NCBI GenBank assembly: GCA_964487555.1
Contig: CAZART010000003.1
Coordinates: 1 to 64,000 of the forward strand
Reading direction: 5' to 3'
DNA length: 64,000 nucleotides
DNA from: CAZART01 sp964487555
GTDB taxonomy: Bacteria; Bacteroidota; Rhodothermia; Rhodothermales; VXPQ01
In this document: one piece after another, positions 54,355 to 63,694 of the stretch
Layout of the letters: every line of letters begins with the position of its first letter
How positions within the stretch are numbered: the stretch's first letter is position 1
Translations under genes and position numbers: made by a program
The notes under the pieces: generated by a model
Database searches by the model: none
What the model was told of the DNA's origin: nothing
The model's input: only the letters and a program-made list of their open reading frames with translations

Positions 54355-56589
54355 ATGCGCTTTGCCGCACGCCTGATCGTTGCCGTTTTCGCCTGCTGCG
54401 CAACGGCGCCATCTGTATTCGCCCAATTGTCCGAGCCCTCGCCCGACGTCGCGCCGCCGACATCGGTGGAAGTCACGGCCGTATTCGTCAAAAAGGCGCC
54501 GCGCATAGACGGTAGGCTCGATGACGACACCTGGAAGCACATCGAGCCGATCACGGATCTGATTCAGATCTGGCCGGATGAGGGCGCTTCAGCCACAGAA
54601 CCCTCTGAAGTGCGAATCGCCTATGATCGCGATCATCTCTACTTCGCTTTCAAATTCTATGACCGCGAACCACATCTTATTCGGGCCAAAAACCTCGAAC
54701 GGGGTGGGCGAAACGACCGCGACGACCACGCCTACATCGGCCTCGACACGTATCAGGACAACCGCAATGCGTACCTCTTCGAGATGAACGCACTCGGCAC
54801 GCAGGACGATGCCACCATCACCGACGAGGGCCTCACGATTGACAGCTTTTCGTGGGACGCCGTCTTCGTCAGCGAGACCCTGATCGACGCGGACGGGTGG
54901 TCTATGGAGGTGTCGATCCCGTTCCGCCAGCTGCGTTTTCCGAAAGGCGATGAAATCGAATTCGGCCTTATGGTTTCGCGGATGATCAACCGGAAGAATG
55001 AGCGGGTGATGTGGCCTGCAATCGGGCTCAAATACGGCGGGAGCTTCGGCGCGCTCGCGGCGGCTTCCCAGTACGGCACGCTGAAAGGTTTGAAAAACAT
55101 CAGGCGCGGCAAGAACATCGAGATCAAGCCATACGTGATTACCGGCGTGCAGGAAGTCCGGCCCGATTTGGGATCCGAAGCATCGAATGTCGACGTCTCC
55201 CGCGATCTCGGCGTGGACGTGAAGTACGGCATCACGTCCAATTTAACGCTCGACCTGACCGTCAATACGGATTTCGCACAGGTCGAAGCGGATAATGTTC
55301 AGCTCAACCTGACCCGCTTCAACCTCTTCTTCCCGGAGAAGCGGGAGTTCTTCCTGGAACGCTCGGGACTCTTCGAGCACGGGAATTCACGGTCTACGCA
55401 GACTTTTTTCTCGCGCCGGATCGGCCTATCGGATCAGATTCTCGCAGGCGGCCGCATGACCGGACAGCTCGGACGGATCTCAGTGGGGTTGCTGAACATC
55501 GAGACGGGCGACGGTATGGGCAATCTCTTCGGCAGCCGTTCGGCGAACAACACCGTCGCGCGGGTGAGAACGAACGTGTTCGATCGCGGTGCAATCGGGG
55601 CTATCGTCACGAATCATCAGCTGGGGGACACGTATAATCGCGCCATCGGCGTTGACGCCCTCTATCGATTCTGGAGCTCGAGCCAGTTCAGCGCGTGGTA
55701 CACCGGCGTGCGCGATTCGAATCCCGATTTTAACGACGCTGCAGGACACGTCCAATTGCGCCTCCAAAATGACCGGTACGGCATGCAGGGAGCGTTTACG
55801 AGCGTCGGCAAAAACTACAATCCGGTTCTCGGCTTCGTGCAGCGCCGCGACATGCGGAAGTACGCGGGCCTCCTGCAGTACACGCCCATCGTGGAGATCG
55901 CCTCGCTGCCGATGATTCGCCGATTCCATTTCTCCGGGGAGTACGAGTACATCGAAGGTCAGGACGGCGGGAAGCAGTCGACCGGTATGGAGCTCGCGGC
56001 GCGCACCGAATTCAACCGGCGAGACATCCTGGTGCTGCTCTACGAGCGGCAGTTCGAGCGGCTCGAGGACCCCTTCTTTATCCGCCCCGGAGCGATGATT
56101 TCTGCTAAAGACTATACGTTCAGTCAGATCGGCGTACGTGGCGAGACCGACTCCAGCCGTCGCACTTACGGATCGGCATCGGCGTCTATCGGGACGTTTT
56201 TCGGAGGCCATCGGACCGATGTCGGAGGCGGACTCGGATTCCGTGCATCGCGTCATCTGCAGGTGGAGGGTCGAATCAACCATTCGATGATCGACCTGCC
56301 GATCACGAACGGCGAATTTGATGCGACGACGCTTTCGCTCTCCCTTCTGGGAGCGGTCAGCCGAAAGCTATTCGCCAAGGCGTTGATCCAGTACGACAAC
56401 TTCTCGCGCGACGTGCAGGCCAACGTCCGCATTGATTGGATCCACACGCCGGGAAGTGACCTCTTTCTCGTGTTCAACACCTCGTATCACGTCGCGGAGG
56501 ACGCCGACGTACTGTTCGACCCGCGTAGAGACGTGCTTCTCAACAACCGTGTGGGTGTCGCCAAACTCACGTATCTAATCATGCTATAG
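54355..56589 (+). CDS. CBM9-like/DUF5916 outer-membrane protein
   Basis: The protein has 744 residues with a signal peptide (LIVAVFACCATAPSVFAQ). Residues ~40-235 are a CBM9-like domain: PRIDGRLDDDTWKHIEPITD, VRIAYDRDHLYFAFKFYD, AYIGLDTYQDNRNAYLFEMN. The remainder is DUF5916-like: TNLTLDLTVNTDFAQVEADN appears as LTLDLTVNTDFAQVEAD, then LFFPEKREFFLERSGLF, and many predicted beta-strands to the end. This architecture is widespread in Bacteroidota and is thought to bind carbohydrate or to form a surface barrel. Function unproven. Confidence 0.9.
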   Translation: MRFAARLIVAVFACCATAPSVFAQLSEPSPDVAPPTSVEVTAVFVKKAPRIDGRLDDDTWKHIEPITDLIQIWPDEGASATEPSEVRIAYDRDHLYFAFKFYDREPHLIRAKNLERGGRNDRDDHAYIGLDTYQDNRNAYLFEMNALGTQDDATITDEGLTIDSFSWDAVFVSETLIDADGWSMEVSIPFRQLRFPKGDEIEFGLMVSRMINRKNERVMWPAIGLKYGGSFGALAAASQYGTLKGLKNIRRGKNIEIKPYVITGVQEVRPDLGSEASNVDVSRDLGVDVKYGITSNLTLDLTVNTDFAQVEADNVQLNLTRFNLFFPEKREFFLERSGLFEHGNSRSTQTFFSRRIGLSDQILAGGRMTGQLGRISVGLLNIETGDGMGNLFGSRSANNTVARVRTNVFDRGAIGAIVTNHQLGDTYNRAIGVDALYRFWSSSQFSAWYTGVRDSNPDFNDAAGHVQLRLQNDRYGMQGAFTSVGKNYNPVLGFVQRRDMRKYAGLLQYTPIVEIASLPMIRRFHFSGEYEYIEGQDGGKQSTGMELAARTEFNRRDILVLLYERQFERLEDPFFIRPGAMISAKDYTFSQIGVRGETDSSRRTYGSASASIGTFFGGHRTDVGGGLGFRASRHLQVEGRINHSMIDLPITNGEFDATTLSLSLLGAVSRKLFAKALIQYDNFSRDVQANVRIDWIHTPGSDLFLVFNTSYHVAEDADVLFDPRRDVLLNNRVGVAKLTYLIML

Positions 56590-56729
56590 GCGTTGGAGAC
56601 CGGTGATCAGTCGCTCGCGAGCCTGCGGGCTTCGAAGTTGCCGTCGTAAGCGGGCCCGCTCCCATACGGACCTCGTCGGTTCCGCGCCGCGTACGCCAAG
56701 CACGGGGAAAGAGCAGAAGAACACGCATC

Positions 56730-57473
56730 ATGGCCGGACGAGCATTTATCGGTACGAGCGGTTGGAGCTACGACGGCTGGAAGAACAATTTCTACGAGGG
56801 CGTACCGCGTACGCAGTGGCTCGAATACTGCGCGGAGAAGTTCACCGCGCTCGAGGTCAACGGCACGTTCTACCGGCTTCAGTCCGAAGCGACCTTCAGG
56901 AAGTGGAGGGAGCAGACGCCGGACGACTTCGTCTTCACGGCCAAAGGACACCGTTACGTCACGCATAACAAGAAGCTGACAGACTCCGACGAGACCGTGA
57001 TAACCTCGCGAGACAACATGCGCCCCTTCGGGACGAAGCTCGCGGTCGTCGTGTGGCAGCTTCCTTCCCAGTTCTCCTGCAATTTGGAGCGGCTCGAAGC
57101 CTTCGCACGGACGCTCACGAGGCGCTGGACCGCCGTGCGTCACGCCGTCGAATTCCGCGACACGTCGTGGTTCAACGACGACGTAGCGAACCTGATGTCT
57201 TCGCACAACCTCGCCGTCTGCCAGTCGGACGCCGCGGACTGGCCGATGTGGGATGCCGTTACGACGGATCTCGTCTACATCCGCCTGCACGGCCACTCAC
57301 GCACGTATGCTTCGACGTATAGCAGCGGGCTGCTCGACGACTGGGCGAAGAAGATCCGAGCCTGGATGCGCGAGAACCGCGACGTTCACGTCTACTTCGA
57401 CAATGACGCGGAAGGCGCCGCACCCCACGATGCGCTGAAGTTGATGGAGCGTGTGAGTGTAGACAAGGATTGA
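56730..57473 (+). CDS. DUF72 protein
   Basis: The protein has 247 residues. Conserved features of DUF72 are seen: FIGTSGWSYDGWKNNFYEGVP at the start (Tyr/Trp rich), KFTALEVNGTFYRLQ, FVFTAKGHRYVTHNKKL, VVVWQLPSQF, HAVEFRDTSWF and YIRLHGHSRTY. It has a TIM-barrel fold and unknown role. It is preceded by 140 bases without a gene and converges with the OmpA-like gene. Confidence 0.93.
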   Translation: MAGRAFIGTSGWSYDGWKNNFYEGVPRTQWLEYCAEKFTALEVNGTFYRLQSEATFRKWREQTPDDFVFTAKGHRYVTHNKKLTDSDETVITSRDNMRPFGTKLAVVVWQLPSQFSCNLERLEAFARTLTRRWTAVRHAVEFRDTSWFNDDVANLMSSHNLAVCQSDAADWPMWDAVTTDLVYIRLHGHSRTYASTYSSGLLDDWAKKIRAWMRENRDVHVYFDNDAEGAAPHDALKLMERVSVDKD

Positions 57474-57565
57474 GGATGATGAGACCCAGGCATCAGATCT
57501 CGCGAATCCGCACCTCCTTACCCGCGAACCTCCTCTCCGGATATCACCGCGGCTCCGCGCGACGG

Positions 57566-58447
57566 CTACTTCCTCTCCGTGATCACGCCCTCCTCGTCTG
57601 AGATGATGATCTCGACGCGTCGATTTTGCTGCCGCCCAGCTGCCGTATTGTTGGTGGCCACGGGATGGGCGGGGCCAAGACCTATGGTCCCGATGCGATC
57701 GGCGGAAATGCCCATCTCCATGAGAGCGCCCTTGATGGCTTCCGCGCGCCGCTGCGAGAGATCAAGATTGAGTTCCAGAGAACCGGTCGTATCCGTGTGG
57801 CCTTCCACGAGGACGCGGCGCTCCGGATATTCCCGTAGAAATGCTGCAAGTTGACCGACTGTGCGCTGCCCACCTTCTTTGAGCGTCGCCTTGCCGACGT
57901 CGAAAAGCACCTCGGAGAGTGTGAGCACGAGCCCACGTTCGGTTTCCTTGGCCTCCAGCTCCCGCACCTTCTCGTCCAGTTCCCTGGCGCGTTCGAGGGC
58001 TATCTCGGCCTGCGAACGGGCGACATCGGCTTCGCGCGCCTCCTGTTCGGCCCGCTGCTCGGCGAGTTGAGCCTCGCGCTCGCGCGCCTGTAGGACCGCC
58101 TGCTGTCGATCGGATTCAGCGTTTGCCAGCTCTCCCTCGAGCCTTCTCAGCCGGGCTCTTTGCTCGGCAATGGCGACGTACTGCTTCGTGAGATAAGCGT
58201 AATGCTCGACGTCATTCGGGTCTTCCCTTTCTTCAAGGAGTGTCTCGGCCCGGCGCAGCGATGATTCCGCTCGATCGAGGGTCTCGGCAGCGCCCGCGAC
58301 CACGGCCGAATCATTTGAAGCGGCCGCAAGCGATACCCGCGCTTCGTCCACCAGCGGGTTGTTTCTTGGCGGTCCGCCGCATGCTGCGAATACGATTACG
58401 CATACCGTCGATACCCAAAGAAGATGGTTTGTCCAGTCACAATTCAT
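57566..58447 (-). CDS. OmpA-family lipoprotein with DUF4398 domain
   Basis: The protein has 293 residues. A lipoprotein signal (STVCVIVFAACGG) is followed by a DUF4398 helical region (PLVDEARVSLAAASNDS...AETLDRAESSLRRAETLLEE), a long charged coiled coil, and a C-terminal OmpA domain (~180-290): LFDVGKATLKEGG, VLVEGHTDTTGS, LSQRRAEAIKGALMEMGI, GRQQNRRVEI. It probably ties the outer membrane to peptidoglycan. ATG 58447 is chosen since AAGGG lies eight bases before it. It lies 68 bases downstream of another DUF4398 gene. Confidence 0.92.
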   Translation of the reverse strand: MNCDWTNHLLWVSTVCVIVFAACGGPPRNNPLVDEARVSLAAASNDSAVVAGAAETLDRAESSLRRAETLLEEREDPNDVEHYAYLTKQYVAIAEQRARLRRLEGELANAESDRQQAVLQAREREAQLAEQRAEQEAREADVARSQAEIALERARELDEKVRELEAKETERGLVLTLSEVLFDVGKATLKEGGQRTVGQLAAFLREYPERRVLVEGHTDTTGSLELNLDLSQRRAEAIKGALMEMGISADRIGTIGLGPAHPVATNNTAAGRQQNRRVEIIISDEEGVITERK

Positions 58448-58515
58448 ATTCATCACCCTTCAATTTTGCCGGCATCTCCGCCCCCGAATACCATGGAAGA
58501 TGCCACTCGACCGGC

Positions 58516-58917
58516 TCACTGCCGCTCGTCCGTTGATTTTTTCATCTCCTCGCGAAGGACCTTGATGCTCTCGCGCAACTCTTCTACGGACGCCTGTGCT
58601 TTCTCGGAGCGCGCTTTGACGCTGGCCAGCTCCGCATCGACGGCGGCCTGCTCGGCCAGCCGGCGCGCACGATCATTCTTACCGCCCGATAGGGCCTCCT
58701 GGGCCTCATCCAGTTTCTGCTGCGCCCGCCGGTATTCCAGCGAGGCGAGCTCCATTCCGCCGACGTCCTCCGCTTGCCTCACGGCGGACCGCGCTTCGGC
58801 CATCTGCGCCGTGGGAGGAGGCGCCGTCGTGCCGCATCCACCCAGCGCCACAACAATAAGTGCTGCTGAAACGACTGAGCCGAAGCTTATGAATCGATAA
58901 AATTGATGACCGCTCAT
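58516..58917 (-). CDS. DUF4398 lipoprotein
   Basis: The protein has 133 residues from ATG 58917: a lipoprotein signal (VVSAALIVVALGGCG), then AEARSAVRQAEDVGGMELASLEYRRAQQKLDEAQEAL, typical DUF4398, and a charged helix. It corresponds to the first half of its downstream neighbour without the OmpA domain. The two genes are probably co-transcribed. A longer frame to 59037 was not used, as its extra residues do not resemble a signal. Confidence 0.85.
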   Translation of the reverse strand: MSGHQFYRFISFGSVVSAALIVVALGGCGTTAPPPTAQMAEARSAVRQAEDVGGMELASLEYRRAQQKLDEAQEALSGGKNDRARRLAEQAAVDAELASVKARSEKAQASVEELRESIKVLREEMKKSTDERQ

Positions 58918-59167
58918 CGTCCTGCCTCGTCGCTTGTTTCGTGTATCAGAATATCCTTTTCGATCTCCGGCAAAGCCATCACCCCATCTGAATGCGATTT
59001 CAGAGCGGATGGCGTCACCGGCGACGAGATCACTCATCCAACGCGATAATTTATCGTCGTTATCTTAGGGCATTCTGTCGCGAAGTTGCGACGTGACGCA
59101 CGAGTTGTGCCAGAGAAGTAACATTTTAGGTGCAAAACCGGCGCCTGCCATGGTGCGAATATCATCC

Positions 59168-59224
59168 AAGCGCCGATTTGAGCCGTAAGCGCCGATCTGA
59201 GCTGCAAGCGTCGATCTGCGCAAT
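59168..59224. repeat. Three 19-bp tandem units
   Basis: Copies of AAGCGCCGATCTGAGCTGC (one with TTTGAGCCGT, one shortened) occur at 59168-59186, 59187-59205 and 59206-59224. They lie between the RidA gene and the DUF4398 gene in a 355-base space (58918-59272) without any other feature seen. Confidence 0.75.
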
Positions 59225-59272
59225 CCTCGTCTGACGGATACCGCCGGCCGCATGCATCACGATGCGGGCACC

Positions 59273-59773
59273 TCACGATGGGGGCACCTCTACCTCGAGC
59301 TCGACGATCATCTCAATTTCGACGGGGATCCCGTCCGGAAGCGATCCCATCCCGACAGCACTGCGAGCGTGGCGTCCTTTTTCCGCAAACACTTCCACCA
59401 TCAGATCTGAAAACCCGTTCATGACCTTCAGATGATCTCCGAATGTGGGTGCGGCATTCACCATGCCGAGCACTTTCACGATACGGAGAACGCGCTCCAG
59501 CGAACCGATCTCGCGCTTCAGCGCAGCAATGAGATTCAGGCCCGTCAGACGTGCCGCCGCATACGCTTCCTCCACGGTAAGGTCGACCCCGACTTTCCCG
59601 ACGATCAGTGATCCGTCCGCCTTCAAAGGACCCTTGCCCGACATGAACAACAGATTTCCTACCCGGACGGCATTGACGTAGTTGGCGACGGGTGGCGAGG
59701 CCTTCGGAAGCTCGATGCCCAGCCGCTTCAGCCGATCTTCGACCCGTTCAAAATCCTTCGGAGGCAAGCTCAT
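59273..59773 (-). CDS. RidA (YjgF/YER057c/UK114) family protein
   Basis: The protein has 166 residues. The sequence PPVANYVNAVRVGNLLFMSGKGPLKAD begins the RidA fold, followed by VDLTVEEAYAAARLTGLNLI and a C-terminal GRHARSAVGMGSLPDGIPVEIEM, which includes the conserved arginine-containing loop. RidA proteins hydrolyse reactive enamine/imine intermediates; this is a longer, RidA-like subgroup with ~150 residues. It appears monocistronic. Confidence 0.88.
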   Translation of the reverse strand: MSLPPKDFERVEDRLKRLGIELPKASPPVANYVNAVRVGNLLFMSGKGPLKADGSLIVGKVGVDLTVEEAYAAARLTGLNLIAALKREIGSLERVLRIVKVLGMVNAAPTFGDHLKVMNGFSDLMVEVFAEKGRHARSAVGMGSLPDGIPVEIEMIVELEVEVPPS

Positions 59774-60040
59774 GATCGATCAAGTCTAACGGACGTGTAT
59801 AGAGCACGCACGGGTGGAAGCAAATCTCGCGTGAATGCGGTCACTACGCCAATCTACACTTTTTTGTCAGGGCATCCGCGATTCTTGGTTCCTCATCCCA
59901 ATATGACTGCCTCGTATACGCTTCTTGTTCATCAGGCCAGCATTTTGCCTGCGGCTTTCTTCAGAATCCACATCGCGGTAGACCCCCTTGCCTTCCGGCC
60001 AACAGTTCCCCCCTGTCGGGTCTGTAGGGTTTCGTTCGGC

Positions 60041-61327
60041 TCAATCGAGCAAATTCTCATCGTCGGATCGTGCAAGATCCTCCCGAACCTGCTCCTCGAG
60101 CTTGCCGTCAGGGAGGACGTCGATAGACGCGGCTTCTACCTGGCTTCCGGGACCTGTCCACCGCGTCCTCCGCTCCGGCATCGACTGGGTAATGACGCGA
60201 TATATGGGCTCCGGCATATCGATGCCGCCCTCGTCGAGCGCCGCCTTGAGCAGACGAACCGCCTCACTGCACACCTTCCTGAAATCGGCCTCCCGCTGAT
60301 TCACCCATCCGTGGTAGCGGACGATTACGGATGACTCACTCAGTTCCTGTACGCGCGCAAATGGGGCCGGGTCGTCGATCACGCCCTGCATCGCCTCCAG
60401 GGTTTCGACGCCAATGGCCATAGCCGTCTTCAGATCTTCATCCACGCCGAGTCCGATGTCGACGGAGAGGAGTCGCCGTGGATTAATGGTAAAGTTGATA
60501 AGCGGGTTCTTGAACACATGAGCGTTCGGCAACCTGACGTGGTTACCCTCGAACGTCAAAAGCACGAGTTCGCGGGACGTCATGCGGACGATCTGGCCCT
60601 CGAAATCTCCCACCCTCACGAGGTCATTCACCGAAAAAGGCCTCCGCAAGCTGAGCAGCATGCCGGCGAGATAATTTTCGACGATGTCCTGAAAGGCGAA
60701 TCCGAGTGCGAGACCGACGATGCCCGCCGTGCCGAGCACGGCGCCCATGAGGCTCGTGATTCCTAGAATGTCGAACGCCAGCAGCAGTCCAATTGCTACC
60801 AGAAGTCCCCGTACGAACCGGCTGAGAAATCCCCAGACGAGCGGATTGATGCCGATCCATTTCGCCGGATGTTTCCATTTTCCGATCAACAGGCTTGCCA
60901 GGGCGAACAGAAGCACCACGAGGAGAGCAACGCCGACGACGGGGAGCTGCGACACGAAGCCGTCCCAGTACTGCTGGATCTTATCGACAGCCGGTGTAAT
61001 GCGCGTCTCCACATCCGTCGATGCTACGACGTTGTTGACGACGTAAACGACGCCGGAAAGTCTGCCGGTCAGCTCCTCGACGCGGCGCCGCGCATCCGGC
61101 TGATCGACGGATCCGCCTAATTTGACGACGCCTTCCGTCGCCGAGACCGTGACGTCCGAAAAAGCGTCAATATTGGAAAATATCGTCCGAAGCCGCCCGG
61201 CCAGCAGCGAATCCGGCACCATTTCGACGGTCGTCGTATCCTCCACCGCCGGCACTCGGAACGGCGTCTGCGCGCCCGCCGGCACCGCCCAGACCAATAT
61301 CGACGCAACAACCAAAAATTCCCGCAT
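60041..61327 (-). CDS. MscS-family channel with an N-terminal BON domain
   Basis: The protein has 428 residues from ATG 61327. A signal peptide (FLVVASILVWAVPAGAQ) precedes a BON domain (~45-105: RLRTIFSNIDAFSDVTVSATEGVVKLGGSVD...VVYVVNNVVAS), then membrane segments (VVGVALLVVLLFALASLLIG, GLLVAIGLLLAFDILGITSL), the pore helix LGFAFQDIVENYLAGMLLSL and the MscS beta domain (VNDLVRVGDFEGQIVRM, NHVRLPNAHVFKNPLIN). BON domains bind phospholipids or polymers in the periplasm. It is a second MscS paralogue, distinct from 13393-14433. Confidence 0.93.
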   Translation of the reverse strand: MREFLVVASILVWAVPAGAQTPFRVPAVEDTTTVEMVPDSLLAGRLRTIFSNIDAFSDVTVSATEGVVKLGGSVDQPDARRRVEELTGRLSGVVYVVNNVVASTDVETRITPAVDKIQQYWDGFVSQLPVVGVALLVVLLFALASLLIGKWKHPAKWIGINPLVWGFLSRFVRGLLVAIGLLLAFDILGITSLMGAVLGTAGIVGLALGFAFQDIVENYLAGMLLSLRRPFSVNDLVRVGDFEGQIVRMTSRELVLLTFEGNHVRLPNAHVFKNPLINFTINPRRLLSVDIGLGVDEDLKTAMAIGVETLEAMQGVIDDPAPFARVQELSESSVIVRYHGWVNQREADFRKVCSEAVRLLKAALDEGGIDMPEPIYRVITQSMPERRTRWTGPGSQVEAASIDVLPDGKLEEQVREDLARSDDENLLD

Positions 61328-61419
61328 CAGCCACCCCCCACAAGTTAATCCTCCATCATCCCATCCCCCCACCCGGGCTACCCCCCTCAACCCCAACCCT
61401 CGACCTCATCGCCGCTATC

Positions 61420-61530
61420 CTCGATCTCTCGATTCTCAATCCCCCACTCTCGATCCTCGATCCCTCAATCCCCCTCTCTCGATCCTCAATCTCTCGATCT
61501 CTCGATCCTCGATCTCTCGATCCTCGACAA
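61420..61530. repeat. Low-complexity TCGATCCTCGATCTC-rich stretch
   Basis: About a dozen CTCGATCC or CTCGATCT steps occur in an otherwise pyrimidine-rich stretch from 61345 to 61550. It lies in the 375-base divergent space between the BON-MscS and App1-like genes; no gene seen there. On the minus strand it would read as RDRGSR-type residues, but no credible gene covers it. Confidence 0.8.
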
Positions 61531-61702
61531 CCACCCCCCCGCAAGATAATCGCCTCACTCATCAGCGCCCACGACACGGCGTCGACGATGTGATGATGTC
61601 GCAAGGACCGAACTCGGACCGTTCTTGTCCGGGAGATCTCCCGACGCAAAGTAGTAAGAGGCATAAGTTGTCAATCTACAGCGCCGCAGGAGCGTCATCT
61701 CC

Positions 61703-62833
61703 ATGAATCTGTTGGAACCGCTGAAAAGGCTGCTTCGCGTGGCGACCCGATCGGTCGAAGAGGAGCGCGGCTACGTTATTCTCCCGTATCGCGGTTACGG
61801 GACGCGCGCAGAGATCTTCATGATCGGCCGCATTTTCTACCAGCGCACGTCCGGCTCGAAGACGCATGGAACGGGCAATCTTCTTGTCCAGATCGCCCGC
61901 CGCCTCTTCCGCCGAGGTGTCGCCGGCGTCGATGTTGAGCTGCGGCTCGAAGGATCTAGCCAGCGCGTCATAACCGACGACGACGGCTATTTCCGCGCGC
62001 ACATGCCGCTCCAGCAGCCGCCGGCGGAAGACCGTCTCTGGCACAACGTCGTCGTCGAAATCTTGAATCCGGAAGCGGATACCGGCCGAAGGGCCGTCAA
62101 CGGCGAAGTGTTTATCCCGCCGAACACGGCGCGGTTTGTCGTCATCAGCGACGTCGATGATACGGTGATGCACACGGGCGTCGCAAATAAGATCAAGATG
62201 TTCTGGCGCCTCTTTGCGCAGGATGCGGAGAGCCGCGTCGCCTTCCCGGGGGTGGCCTCTCTGTACAATGCGCTTCTCAATGGGCCGTCCGGGAACGAGT
62301 ACAATCCCATCCTCTACGTCTCGCGCGGACCCTGGGGGATTTATGATATGCTGGATGCTTTCTTCAAAGCGCACAACATTCCGATCGGGCCCATCCTTTT
62401 CCTCCGCGAATGGAACGTTACCCTGCGAAGCCCACTTCCTCGCCGCGCGGAGGATCACAAGCAGGACCTGATCCGCAAAATGCTGGATCTCTACCACGAA
62501 CTGCCCTTCGTGCTGATCGGAGACAGTGGACAGCACGACCCGGAGATCTACGCCGAAATCGTGCATGAAAACCCGGGCCGCGTGCTCGCGGTGTACATCC
62601 GGGAGGTAAGCGGTTCGTCTTCACGCGCTGATGAATTGGAGAAGTTGACGGCCGAAATTCTCAAATCGGGCAGCAGCCTCGTGGTGGCCGACGACAGCTA
62701 CGTGATGGCGCGCCATGCCGCGGAACATGGACTGATCTCGGAGGCGGCTTTAGCGAAGGTGTTGGAGGAGAAGATGGTGGATGCCGAAGGATCGCATGAA
62801 TCTAAGACGCCGCCGGTGGTGGTCGAGGGATGA
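61703..62833 (+). CDS. App1-like phosphatidate phosphatase domain protein
   Basis: The protein has 376 residues. The HAD catalytic motif FVVISDVDDTVMHTG (Asp150, Asp152, Thr154) is typical of the App1/DUF2183 group, followed by YVSRGPWGIYDMLDAFF, KQDLIRKMLDLYHELPFVLIGDSGQHDPEIYAEI. The N-terminal ~110 residues are beta-rich. In yeast App1 is a phosphatidate phosphatase; bacterial substrates are not known. AGGAG (61689-61693) precedes ATG 61703. Confidence 0.92.
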   Translation: MNLLEPLKRLLRVATRSVEEERGYVILPYRGYGTRAEIFMIGRIFYQRTSGSKTHGTGNLLVQIARRLFRRGVAGVDVELRLEGSSQRVITDDDGYFRAHMPLQQPPAEDRLWHNVVVEILNPEADTGRRAVNGEVFIPPNTARFVVISDVDDTVMHTGVANKIKMFWRLFAQDAESRVAFPGVASLYNALLNGPSGNEYNPILYVSRGPWGIYDMLDAFFKAHNIPIGPILFLREWNVTLRSPLPRRAEDHKQDLIRKMLDLYHELPFVLIGDSGQHDPEIYAEIVHENPGRVLAVYIREVSGSSSRADELEKLTAEILKSGSSLVVADDSYVMARHAAEHGLISEAALAKVLEEKMVDAEGSHESKTPPVVVEG

Positions 62834-62877
62834 TGAAAGATGAAGAATGGAAGCTAGCCTTGCGGCGGCCGTCAGAT

Positions 62878-63615
62878 TCAGGACGATGCGGGGCGCGGTA
62901 GGCGTTCGCTCTCCGGCGTGGGGCGGTCCTCGCCGTGAAAGGCGATAATCAGGGTTACATCCTCGTCGAGCGTTTCGATCAGGGGTGAGAGGAGGCGGCG
63001 GAGCTCGGTGTGCGCGCTTTCCTGGGCCTGCTGAAGCCAGTAGCCCGAGCGGCCGGCGTGGATCGCCGCGTTGCGGAGGAGGCGATGTGCCCTGCGCTCG
63101 TCGTATTTACCGGTGAACGAGTCGAGCCGAAGCCAGCCGACGGATCGGTCGATTTCAATCTCGGCGGGATCCGTGGACACTTCGACGATGGTCGTGTCGA
63201 GTCGAGGATTGGGGACGGCGAGAACGAGGCGGCGTCTCTCCGCATCGTACGTGAAGTCGTCACGAGTGATGCCGGTGAGTGGAATCACGTACTGCACCTT
63301 TGCGGGAGCCCGGACGCGAACGCTGGTCTCACCGAGATCGACCAACCCCAGGAGGAACTTCCGCGTGCTGCTCCTGGCTTCCGCTTGCACGTCCGCGGTG
63401 AGCACGACGAGTTTACCCTCCGTCTGTAGTCGCTCAATCGTGCCCGAGAGCACGACCTTTGAATCGACCCGAGGCCGGAACGCTTCGGCGATGCCGCGCG
63501 TCTGGTGCGTCAACATATAGACGGTACCGGCAATCAGTCCGAGGGCAATCACGACGAGTGCCGTCAGTGCCATAAGGGTCAGGCTGCCGAAACGGGAAGA
63601 AAGCGTACCCATCAT
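62878..63615 (-). CDS. DUF4230 membrane-anchored protein
   Basis: The protein has 245 residues from ATG 63615 (a second ATG follows directly). One TM segment (LTLMALTALVVIALGLIAG) anchors a body of the DUF4230 type: VVLSGTIERLQTEGKLVVLTADVQ, LVDLGETSVRVRAPAKVQYVI and IEIDRSVGWLRLDSFTGKYDE..RAHRLLRNAAIHAG. Function unknown. It diverges from the Smr-type gene with an 80-base space. Confidence 0.87.
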   Translation of the reverse strand: MMGTLSSRFGSLTLMALTALVVIALGLIAGTVYMLTHQTRGIAEAFRPRVDSKVVLSGTIERLQTEGKLVVLTADVQAEARSSTRKFLLGLVDLGETSVRVRAPAKVQYVIPLTGITRDDFTYDAERRRLVLAVPNPRLDTTIVEVSTDPAEIEIDRSVGWLRLDSFTGKYDERRAHRLLRNAAIHAGRSGYWLQQAQESAHTELRRLLSPLIETLDEDVTLIIAFHGEDRPTPESERLPRPASS

Positions 63616-63694
63616 CACTCTGATTTCTACGACTTGCGCGTCGTGTAACCCCTCAAGCCAGGGTTCGTTCGTCGAGCAGCACATCTCAGGCACA

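Noticed and set aside
59795..60334. Plus-strand frame of ~180 residues overlapping the BON-MscS gene
   Set aside because: It overlaps a well-supported gene on the other strand and shows no domain or ribosome site.
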